Source: Flavobacterium araucananum
GTDB lineage: Bacteria; Bacteroidota; Bacteroidia; Flavobacteriales; Flavobacteriaceae
Direction: 5' to 3'
Length of the DNA stretch: 64,000 nucleotides
Assembly: GCF_002222055.1 (NCBI RefSeq)
Contig: NZ_MUGS01000021.1
Coordinates: 62,001 to 126,000 of the forward strand
Below are positions 29,124 through 36,196 of this stretch, piece after piece. Position numbers and translations under genes: made by a program. Within the stretch, counting starts at the first letter, position 1, and each line of letters starts with the position of its first letter. The notes under the pieces were generated by a model. That model was not told the DNA's origin and made no database searches. It saw only the letters and a program-made list of their open reading frames with translations.

Positions 29124-30365
29124 TTATGCTTCGACAATTTTATATAGTTTATCAGACATTCTAATCCTGAACGGAAGTTTCAAGGTACAATCGTCGCCTT
29201 TTGTAGCCTTTTCAGATACCGTGTCATTTACAAACATTTCGTCGATAATCATTTCCTGAGCTCCGGTACTTGGTCCCGTTACCAAAATTTTATCCCCAAT
29301 TTTTATGTCGTACGCTTCAATCTTAAATTGTCCCACATTTGCTTTCGGAAAATAATGTATCCCTTTACCCACATATACTTTCTTTTGCGTTGCTGCCGAA
29401 CCCGGAATATCACTCCACTCCCCTAATTCCTGGCCTAAATAATAACCCGACCAGAACCCACGATTGTACACGGTATTCAAAGATTCCATCCAAACTGCGA
29501 TTTTTTCTTTAGAAAATGTTTTATCATAATACGAATCGATAGCTTCACGATAGGTTTTAATAACCGTTGCCACATATTCCGGAGCACGGCCACGACCCTC
29601 GATTTTAAGAACCTGAATCCCGGAATCTATCACCTGATCTAAGAAATCAATTGTACACAAATCTTTAGGCGACATCATGTATTCGTTATCAAGTTCAATT
29701 TCAAAACCGGTTTCCTGATCGATAACAGTATATTTTTTACGGCAATTTTGCTTGCAGGCGCCACGATTTGCAGAGGAGTTATGCGAATGCAAACTCAAAT
29801 AACATTTTCCCGAAACTGCCATACATAAAGCTCCATGCCCAAAAATTTCTATTTCGACTAAATTTCCGTTAGGCCCCTTTATTTGCTCCTTTTCAATTTG
29901 ATCTGTGATATTTTTTACTTGTCTTAAACTTAGTTCACGGCTTAAAACCATAGTATCTGCAAACAAGCTATAGAATTTTATAGTTTCGATGTTTGTTACA
30001 TTCAATTGTGTCGAAATGTGAACTTCCATACCAATTGTCCTTGCCATTGCGATTACAGCCTGATCAGATGCAATTATGGCAGTAATAGCAGCTTCTTTGG
30101 CTTTGTTGAGTAGTGTTTTTACGACAGACAAATCATGATCGTAAATAATGGTGTTCAAAGTCAGATAACTGCGTACGTTTTTAGCCTGACAGCGCTTCGC
30201 AATTTCCTGCAAATCATCCATAGTAAAATTTATGGTTGAACGTGCACGCATATTAAGTTGTTCTACTCCAAAATAGATTGAATCAGCGCCATTATCGAGC
30301 GCAGCCTGAAGTGACTCAAAGCTCCCTGCGGGAGCCATAAGTTCAATTTTATTATTTGTTGTCAT
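29124..30365 (-). CDS. trhP: U32-family tRNA hydroxylation enzyme, TrhP-like
   Basis: TrhP (E. coli YegQ) makes 5-hydroxyuridine at tRNA position 34, using prephenate as recorded for the E. coli pathway. It is Fe-S dependent and, despite the name peptidase U32, not a proven protease. At 413 residues, the N-terminal barrel (MAPAGSFESLQAALDNGAD) is followed by the U32 signature GHGALCMAVSGKCYLS and four cluster cysteines (181, 188, 204, 208). Residues 328-411 form the Peptidase_U32_C beta domain, whose close homologue ends the TrhO-like protein upstream. The RlhA subfamily is longer, so TrhP is the better fit. Confidence 0.87.
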   Translation of the reverse strand: MTTNNKIELMAPAGSFESLQAALDNGADSIYFGVEQLNMRARSTINFTMDDLQEIAKRCQAKNVRSYLTLNTIIYDHDLSVVKTLLNKAKEAAITAIIASDQAVIAMARTIGMEVHISTQLNVTNIETIKFYSLFADTMVLSRELSLRQVKNITDQIEKEQIKGPNGNLVEIEIFGHGALCMAVSGKCYLSLHSHNSSANRGACKQNCRKKYTVIDQETGFEIELDNEYMMSPKDLCTIDFLDQVIDSGIQVLKIEGRGRAPEYVATVIKTYREAIDSYYDKTFSKEKIAVWMESLNTVYNRGFWSGYYLGQELGEWSDIPGSAATQKKVYVGKGIHYFPKANVGQFKIEAYDIKIGDKILVTGPSTGAQEMIIDEMFVNDTVSEKATKGDDCTLKLPFRIRMSDKLYKIVEA

Positions 30366-30621
30366 TTTTATTGGTATTGTATCCAGCGCCTGAAACCGTT
30401 GGGAAATTTTTTTTAATTACATCCCATCGCTTAACGATGAAAAAAAATTGTCTATACTTTTTGTGGTATTGTTTATAACAGCTGAAATCTTTGGGGATTT
30501 TGATTGTGTACCCATGGTTGAAACCTTGGGCTATATCTATAGAATCGAATTTTTAGCTAATTTTCCAACCATAGCCCAAGGTTTTAACCTTGGGTACATC
30601 GTTGAGAATTTTGTCAAGCAT
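30366..30621. repeat. REPIN beside Y1 transposase 1 (GGTTGAAACCTTGGG family)
   Basis: TGTACCCATGGTTGAAACCT (from 30507) running on to GGGCTAT at 30534 faces an inverted copy at 30571-30598. The two 28-base arms match at 26 positions. A half-copy (CCAGCGCCTGAAACCGTTGG) lies near 30383. The same units occur at 13903-13969. No coding signal. Confidence 0.85.
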
Positions 30622-31056
30622 TCATTTATTCTCCAGTCTATGCAATTTTACAAACTCATCAAATTCATCTTGCCCATTTTTCATAAGATGATGTCGTTTT
30701 TGATTTTTAATATAATTATGCACTACATCTAGCTGAGACACACTAACAGAAAATGCCGCAAAACCATTCTGCCACGCAAATTTTTCAAGGATTAGATTTT
30801 CTCCATTTATAACATGAGAAGAACCTCCTTTTACTTGTTTCATCAAGTCTGAAATAGTTTTTTGTGGATTTTGTAAAAACAAAACATGAACATGGTCTGG
30901 CATTCCATTAATGATTCTAACAGGGCAACCCAATTCAATTAATTCTCCCCGAATATAATCGAATACCTTTTCCTCAATTGAATAATCAATTAATTCCTGA
31001 CGGTTTTTGGTTGCCCAAATTGCGTGAATCCATAATTTGGTAAAAGAATGCGACAT
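30622..31056 (-). CDS. Y1 (HUH) transposase, REP-associated type, copy 1
   Basis: A 144-residue single-strand DNA nicking enzyme of the IS200/IS605-like Y1 family. The HUH pair is His55 and His57 (GMPDHVHVLF), and the likely nucleophile is Tyr115 (VVHNYIKNQ). No accessory gene, no IS ends and no target duplication were recognised. Instead REP palindromes lie just downstream, the layout of RAYT genes. It sits between trhO (22 bases) and trhP, splitting what would otherwise be a tRNA-modification operon. The reading frame appears intact. Confidence 0.88.
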   Translation of the reverse strand: MSHSFTKLWIHAIWATKNRQELIDYSIEEKVFDYIRGELIELGCPVRIINGMPDHVHVLFLQNPQKTISDLMKQVKGGSSHVINGENLILEKFAWQNGFAAFSVSVSQLDVVHNYIKNQKRHHLMKNGQDEFDEFVKLHRLENK

Positions 31057-31078
31057 GTAAATTAGCTTAAAATTTCTG

Positions 31079-32464
31079 CTAATTTACAATTTTATACAAT
31101 TTATCTGACAAACGAATGCGAAAAGGAATTTCGAAAGTAACTTTATCCCCAATTTTAGCAGTAGTGGCTTCTGCATCATTGACGATCATTTTTTCTAAAA
31201 TCAATTCTTGGTTTCCTGTCGTTGGTCCGGAGATTAAGATTTTATCTCCAGCGTTCAGCTCTTGATTTTCGATGGTAAAAAGTCCAACTTTTGCTTTTAC
31301 ATAATAATGTTCTGCTTTTCCAAGAAGTACTTTTTTTACTTTTATTTTCTGACGAATATCTGCTTGTTTTTGCTTTTCTTGTTCGCTTATGTTCGGGTTA
31401 GCTGTAGCCAAAGAATTATTTGATAGTTCGCCTGAGTGTTTGAATTTTAGATTTTCAGATTTTCCTTTTCTAAAAACCTTATTTCCAACTTGTTTCCCGG
31501 TTCTTAATCTTACCTGATCTACCAATGGCAGGTGTATAACCTCAAGACATTCTGTAGAACAGCAGTTTTCCATTGCCGCTTTACAATCATCACATTGAAT
31601 AAATAACAAATGACATCCGTCATTTTCGCAATTGGTGTGATTGTCACAAGGTTTTCCGCATTGGTGACATTGCGAGATAATATCATCGGTAATTCTTTCG
31701 CCAAGACGATTATCAAATACGAAGTTTTTTCCAATGAATTTACTTTCCAGTCCTTCTGCTTCAATTTGTTTGGCGTAATTGATGATTCCGCCTTCTAACT
31801 GAAAAACATTTTTAAAACCCTGATGTTTAAAATAAGCACTTGCTTTTTCGCAACGAATTCCGCCGGTACAATACATGACCAGATTTTTATCTTCTTTATG
31901 ATTTTGAAGCTGATCGTTGATTATTGGTAAGCTCTCTCTAAATGTTTCAACATCCGGAGTGATAGCGCCTTTAAAATGACCTACTTCACTTTCGTAATGG
32001 TTTCTAAAATCGACTACAATGGTATTTGGATCATCAAGAATTTCATTGAATGCTGCGGCTTTTAAGTGAACACCAATATCCGTAACATCAAAAGTTTCAT
32101 CGTTTAAACCGTCGGCAACAATTTTGTCACGAACTTTAATAGTTAGTTTTAAAAAGGAATGATCATCGTGTTCTACGGCTTCATTCAAACGAATGCCTTT
32201 CATGAAATCATATACTTCCAGAGTTTCTCTAAAAGCCTCCAAATTTTCTTCAGGAATACTCATTTGAGCATTTATTCCTTCGTTGGCAACATAAATTCGG
32301 CCCAAAGCATCAAGCTTATTCCAGGCTACAAATAAATCATCGCGAAATTTTTTGGGATCTTGAATTTTGGCATACGCATAGAAAGACAACGTTAGTCGTT
32401 GTTTACCGGCATCATCGATCATGATGGCTCTTTCTTCTGCGCTCAAAGTGTTGTACAGTTGCAT
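31079..32464 (-). CDS. trhO: TrhO-like rhodanese-family tRNA uridine hydroxylase with an added U32_C domain
   Basis: TrhO (E. coli YceA) performs oxygen-dependent hydroxylation of uridine 34 in tRNA. The 461 residues are: N-terminal acylphosphatase-like UPF0176 domain (about 20-115); rhodanese domain (about 135-240) with active-site Cys199 in MYCTGGIRC; a Cys-rich zinc-ribbon-like region (266-306); a linker of about 70 residues; and then residues 377-460, an extension matching the C-terminal domain of the neighbouring TrhP-like protein (about 47 of 84 identical, no gaps). The family is usually around 300-350 residues, so the extension is notable. The promoter is visible at 32508-32539. Confidence 0.9.
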   Translation of the reverse strand: MQLYNTLSAEERAIMIDDAGKQRLTLSFYAYAKIQDPKKFRDDLFVAWNKLDALGRIYVANEGINAQMSIPEENLEAFRETLEVYDFMKGIRLNEAVEHDDHSFLKLTIKVRDKIVADGLNDETFDVTDIGVHLKAAAFNEILDDPNTIVVDFRNHYESEVGHFKGAITPDVETFRESLPIINDQLQNHKEDKNLVMYCTGGIRCEKASAYFKHQGFKNVFQLEGGIINYAKQIEAEGLESKFIGKNFVFDNRLGERITDDIISQCHQCGKPCDNHTNCENDGCHLLFIQCDDCKAAMENCCSTECLEVIHLPLVDQVRLRTGKQVGNKVFRKGKSENLKFKHSGELSNNSLATANPNISEQEKQKQADIRQKIKVKKVLLGKAEHYYVKAKVGLFTIENQELNAGDKILISGPTTGNQELILEKMIVNDAEATTAKIGDKVTFEIPFRIRLSDKLYKIVN

Positions 32465-32507
32465 GCTATAAACAGTTTTAAGTGTGAGAAATTATTTTTT
32501 TGAGTGG

Positions 32508-32539
32508 CAAAGGTAAAGAAAAAGGTTCAAAGGGACAAA
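32508..32539 (-). promoter_or_regulatory. Promoter of trhO
   Basis: On the minus strand, TTTG (32539-32536), a 20-base spacer and TACCTTTG (32515-32508) match the Bacteroidota sigma-70 consensus TTTG-N19-21-TAnnTTTG, 44 bases before the trhO ATG. Both boxes are part of the cctttg repeat wording. Confidence 0.65.
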
Positions 32540-32583
32540 GGTTTTGTCAGGTTCAAAGATTTTGAGGTACTTTATAAAAACAA

Positions 32584-32611
32584 AAAAGCATCAGCCGCGG
32601 CTGATGCTTTT
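32584..32611. terminator. Terminator downstream of the bacilliredoxin gene
   Basis: A perfect 13-bp stem, AAAAGCATCAGCC / GGCTGATGCTTTT, with further T on the minus side. It separates the bacilliredoxin gene from the trhO promoter. Confidence 0.9.
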
Positions 32612-32656
32612 ATAAAAATCTTTGTACCTCTGTACCTTTGTTACTTTGAACGTAAA

Positions 32657-33067
32657 TTAACAGAATTCATTAAAAGCATCTTGCAAGTTCTCAGCAATTA
32701 ATTCGGCTGGGCGACCTTCGATATGGTGACGCTCTAACATGTGAACCAATTCTCCGTTTTTGAACAAAGCCATAGATGGCGATGATGGAGGAAAAGGAAA
32801 CATGTGTTGTCTGGCTGCATCAACCGCTTCTTTGTCAACACCTGCAAAAACAGTGATTAAGTGATCTGGTTTTTTAGCTCCTTCTAAACTCATTTTTGCT
32901 CCCGGACGTGCATTTCTTGCAGCACAACCACAAACAGAGTTTACAACAACTAATGTGGTACCTTCGGCTTTGATAGCGTTATCAACAGCGTCAGCACTAT
33001 GTAAATCTTGAAAACCTGCAACAGTAAGTTCAGCCTGCATTGGTTTTACCATTTCTTCTGGATACAT
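32657..33067 (-). CDS. BrxA/BrxB-family bacilliredoxin
   Basis: A 136-residue thioredoxin-fold protein. In Firmicutes the family removes bacillithiol from S-bacillithiolated proteins. The active site CGC (SVCGCAARNARPG, about residues 45-47) and family block MYPEEMVKPMQAEL are intact, and length is normal. Many Bacteroidota are predicted to make bacillithiol, but no bsh gene is in this window. Single gene ending at a strong terminator. Confidence 0.9.
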   Translation of the reverse strand: MYPEEMVKPMQAELTVAGFQDLHSADAVDNAIKAEGTTLVVVNSVCGCAARNARPGAKMSLEGAKKPDHLITVFAGVDKEAVDAARQHMFPFPPSSPSMALFKNGELVHMLERHHIEGRPAELIAENLQDAFNEFC

Positions 33068-33252
33068 ATTTCTTTATTTTTAAATTTTACTTTTGAACTG
33101 CAAAGTTACAAAGTTTACTCGCAACAACTTAACTTCAGGTATAAAGTTTTGTTATAGTTCGATATAAGATTTTAAATCAAGCAAATAGGTCTCTAAAAGT
33201 CTTCTGTATTTTTAAGCTATTTCAACAATGGCTTAAGATCATTTCTGAGCTT

Positions 33253-33681
33253 TTAGAGTGCTTCTTTTATTCTTTTATCCGGAAATTGATAGTTGTATTG
33301 TTTCAAATGGCTATTTCTACCATTTGTTTTATGTCGGGTGGTCAGAACCGTTGACTTATTTTGTTCTGAAATCTCAATCGTTGAAAGATAAGTGGTAAAA
33401 TATTTTTTAAGCATTTGTATGTTATCGACTTCAAGAGAGTAAATTATTTTCTTTCCTTCATTTTTTATATTGACCAGATGTGCTTTTTTTAATTCCAGTA
33501 AATGTTTAGATACCGTTGACTGCGCCAACGGAATTAACTCAACAATTTCACCACAAGTCCTGTTGTCTCTTTTCCATAAAAGGGTCATGATCTGAATTCG
33601 GGCAGGATGTCCAAGTGCTTTGCAAATTAAACCTATTGCTTTTGTTTCTAAATCAAAATTTAAGTGCTTAATAATTCCCAT
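33253..33681 (-). CDS. ArsR-family winged-helix transcriptional regulator
   Basis: 142 residues. The helix-turn-helix core ALGHPARIQIMTLLW ... QSTVSKHLLELKKAHLV is typical of ArsR-type repressors. Classical metal motif ELCVCDL is replaced by CGEIVELI, so one Cys remains; the inducer is unknown. About 40 residues at the C terminus are basic and unlike the core. It stands alone beside a 700-base gene-free stretch, with AATTAATGCATTA, a possible operator, just upstream of its start (about 33691-33703). Confidence 0.85.
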   Translation of the reverse strand: MGIIKHLNFDLETKAIGLICKALGHPARIQIMTLLWKRDNRTCGEIVELIPLAQSTVSKHLLELKKAHLVNIKNEGKKIIYSLEVDNIQMLKKYFTTYLSTIEISEQNKSTVLTTRHKTNGRNSHLKQYNYQFPDKRIKEAL

Positions 33682-34381
33682 AATTTTACCAATTAATGCA
33701 TTATCGAAAATGAGCGATTACAATATTACCTCGTTGCTTTTATATACGTTTTTTATTCCCTATTTGTTTTAAATCCGGCTCATTTACCGGCATCAGGATG
33801 CAAAACATCATTTTCATAAATAATGAATTCTACATTATTTAATATCCAGCAAAGCTAAATGTTAAAACATCTGTACGGATGCCGTAAAAAGCTTTTAAAA
33901 TAAAAGAATAAGACATTTATTTTATGAAATTTTGAACCTTAAAACACTTAAAAATAATGATCTGTGTTTTCTGTTTTTACAATAAAACTACCATTTTCAT
34001 GGTATTCACTATTTTTTACGATAAAAGAATTTACTGCTGTATTACGTATAAACGAAAATAAATTGAAGAACCAGACAAACACTTTTGAAAGTATTTCTAA
34101 TTCAGGAAAGTATAATAAAGAAGAAAGTTGAATACGAATTACATTTAATAAAAAGAAAAGCTATCTAAAATTACCTGTAAAACAATATGGCTTAGAAGTT
34201 TAGGAATATAAGAAAGCATTAATGTTCTGTAGTTCTTGTGATCTGCTGGTAGGCATCATCCTAAAATGACGTTAATGCAATTATAGGCTTATCAAACAAA
34301 TTTAAGCAAATAAACGCACCATTTTTTACTATTTGCCTTTAAAAAATCTGTAGTACACTGTAAAATTTGTGTAACCGTTTT
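33682..34381. other. Gene-free AT-rich stretch (700 bases)
   Basis: No ORF with plausible composition on either strand and no clear repeats. ATTTACCGGCATC near 33783 and ACGGATGCCGTAAA near 33875 share a weak inverted GCATC/CCGTAAA word. It could be a decayed gene or hold a small RNA; I cannot support either. Confidence 0.4.
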
Positions 34382-35548
34382 TTATTTGAATAAAACCCGA
34401 AACAATGCTTTTATAAATGGTGCTTTCGGGCACTTGAGAATTACTTTAAGTTCTTCGGTCAAAGTTGTTTCTTCGTCCAGAAATTTAAAGATTAAAACCG
34501 GATTTCCTTTTTTGAACAACGAAGAAAAGATAATACTTCCCAATTCATTATGACGATAGAGAATATCTAAAAGTAATAGATCGTAAAACCAAAATCTGTT
34601 TTTATTATAAAACGATGTCATCCTGAGCGAAGTCGAAGGATTGGAAAGAAATTCAACCAACTTAGTTGATTTTTTATCCGAATTTCTAAATGTATACCCT
34701 GTACTTGCTTTTGTCCATCCGCCGGCAGTGCCAATATTTAAAACTCTTTTAGTGTTTTTCTTCCAAAAAGGAAAGCACGTCATTGGGATACTTCCCTGCT
34801 CCTTTTCGACAATTTCATATTGCTTAATTCCGAGTTTTTCTAAATAGATTTTAATCTCATTTTCATATTCTTCTTTAATAAGCAGGTTCTCAGAAAACAA
34901 GGTATACTCTACCAAAGCTTCGGTTTTAGAAGTTGGCAAAACATACATAAATCTTGTATTGCCTTTTTGTTCTACCGAAAAATCCATGAAAGTAGCTTTT
35001 TCCAGATCGAATACCTCAACATCGCTTTTGACAAACCAACCTGTAAAGTGCTGTTGCAAAACAGGATACTTATCCTGACTTAAAGCAAAATTTTTGGTGT
35101 AAATACTATTGAATAAATAATCGCAGGTATATCTGTTACTTTCCGTCCCTACAAAAACATGAGTTTCAAGCTCATTGATATCCGTTACTTTTTCATTTAA
35201 AAAAGTGATGTTTTGATGCTTTGAAAGTTTTTCAAATACAAAATTGTAAAATTCTAATCCGTTAATTTGATTGTACTGATAAGGTTTGAGATCTAAATCC
35301 CGTTTGAAATCTTCATTAGCAAACAAAGCCAAATCCCATTTTTTAGAAATAACCGAGTCCCAAATCGTATCTTCTTTCGCCCAAAAACACCAGGTTCTGT
35401 CATTTATCTTTTTAGAATCCTGGTCTAATAATAAAATTGATTTATCGGAAAAATTTCCGGACAAAACCATTTTATAAACGGTCATCAAAGCAGATAAACC
35501 CGATCCGGTAAAGATGTAATTGAAGTGTTGGATTTGCGAAGAATTCAT
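34382..35548 (-). CDS. crtY: Lycopene beta-cyclase family protein with a REP-derived insert
   Basis: Flavoprotein that cyclises the ends of lycopene to beta-carotene, precursor of the zeaxanthin-type pigments of flavobacteria. I use the ATG at 35548; an in-frame TTG at 35554 is also possible. About 388 residues. A dinucleotide-binding motif FTGSGLSALMTVYKM is at the N terminus, with RTWCFWAK, GSIPMTCFPF and IGTAGGWTKASTGYTF as family blocks. Residues 303-311 (NPSTSLRMT) are the exact translation of a REP palindrome (34616-34640), so the gene carries an in-frame repeat insertion near its C-terminal third. No other carotenoid gene is nearby. Confidence 0.9.
   Translation of the reverse strand: MNSSQIQHFNYIFTGSGLSALMTVYKMVLSGNFSDKSILLLDQDSKKINDRTWCFWAKEDTIWDSVISKKWDLALFANEDFKRDLDLKPYQYNQINGLEFYNFVFEKLSKHQNITFLNEKVTDINELETHVFVGTESNRYTCDYLFNSIYTKNFALSQDKYPVLQQHFTGWFVKSDVEVFDLEKATFMDFSVEQKGNTRFMYVLPTSKTEALVEYTLFSENLLIKEEYENEIKIYLEKLGIKQYEIVEKEQGSIPMTCFPFWKKNTKRVLNIGTAGGWTKASTGYTFRNSDKKSTKLVEFLSNPSTSLRMTSFYNKNRFWFYDLLLLDILYRHNELGSIIFSSLFKKGNPVLIFKFLDEETTLTEELKVILKCPKAPFIKALFRVLFK
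34616..34640. repeat. REP unit inside crtY
   Basis: The TGTCATCCTGAGCGAAGTCG unit, same as the left arm of the repeat at 4941-5005, lies in frame within the cyclase gene. Only one arm is present. Confidence 0.9.
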
Positions 35549-35565
35549 TCTCAAAAATAGGAATT

Positions 35566-36030
35566 TTATTGTTCTAATTTTTCTAAAAGACCTTTAAAAT
35601 CCTCTATGTTTAAATAATTGTTGTATTGCAAAATGATTTCATTTTTCTCATTTAAAACACATAAAACCGGATATACAATTTGATTTTTAATTGTACCCAA
35701 TTGCAAAGCCAATTCATGAACACCAACATTATTTCCTGAAGGCTTGTATTTAAAAGTCTGATTATTAAAAACAATATCTCGCTTTTCCTCGGCATTCAAA
35801 TCTACAAAATAGAATTTGGAATTCAGTTTTTCGATGATTTCAGGATTTCTAAAAGTCGTTTGTTTCATTCTTTGGCAAAATTGGCACCAATCGGTATGGA
35901 TGAAAATGATTGTTTTTCGTTTTTGAATGTGTTGCAAACTATCAACTTCTTCAAAGGTTCTGCTTTTTAATTGGCAAAATCCTGTTGAAGTAAATGCGAA
36001 GAAGATTATAAGTAAAATTGGCTTTTTCAT
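35566..36030 (-). CDS. Exported thioredoxin-like protein
   Basis: 154 residues with signal peptide MKKPILLIIFFAFTSTGFCQ and a thioredoxin fold carrying CQFC (HTDWCQFCQRMK, about residues 49-52). WCxxC with a Phe resembles DUF255/thioredoxin_7-type periplasmic reductases or metal-transfer proteins rather than classical WCGPC. It lies 17 bases upstream of crtY and downstream of a TonB receptor whose plug has a CxxC pair, all on one strand. The function is inferred only. Confidence 0.82.
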   Translation of the reverse strand: MKKPILLIIFFAFTSTGFCQLKSRTFEEVDSLQHIQKRKTIIFIHTDWCQFCQRMKQTTFRNPEIIEKLNSKFYFVDLNAEEKRDIVFNNQTFKYKPSGNNVGVHELALQLGTIKNQIVYPVLCVLNEKNEIILQYNNYLNIEDFKGLLEKLEQ

Positions 36031-36044
36031 TTGTTGTCATTTTT

Positions 36045-36187
36045 GCCACAGATTGCACAGATTAAAATGATTTTTTTCGCCACGAATTGCACAAATTTAC
36101 ACTAATTAAATTCGTGATAATTTGTGTAATTTGTGGCAAATTTTTTCTCCTTTTTTTTAAATCATTTTAATCTGTAAAATCTGTGGC
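36045..36187. repeat. Nested double inverted repeat (GCCACAGATT outside, GCCACGAATT inside)
   Basis: Outer arms 36045-36073 and 36159-36187 agree at 27 of 29 bases. Inner arms 36079-36107 and 36109-36137 agree at 24 of 29. The element fills the gap between the TonB receptor stop and the thioredoxin-like start. A related element with reversed nesting is at 47805-47956. Confidence 0.85.
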
Positions 36188-36196
36188 ATTAACCTT

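Noticed and set aside
30448..30732. Plus-strand ORF of 94 codons across the REPIN
   Set aside because: Composed of REPIN sequence and the antisense of the Y1 transposase; no ribosome-binding context or protein-like composition.
32504..32701. Plus-strand ORF of 65 codons beside trhO
   Set aside because: It runs through the trhO promoter words, the perfect terminator stem and the 3' end of the bacilliredoxin gene; it reads as a low-complexity Lys-rich shadow.
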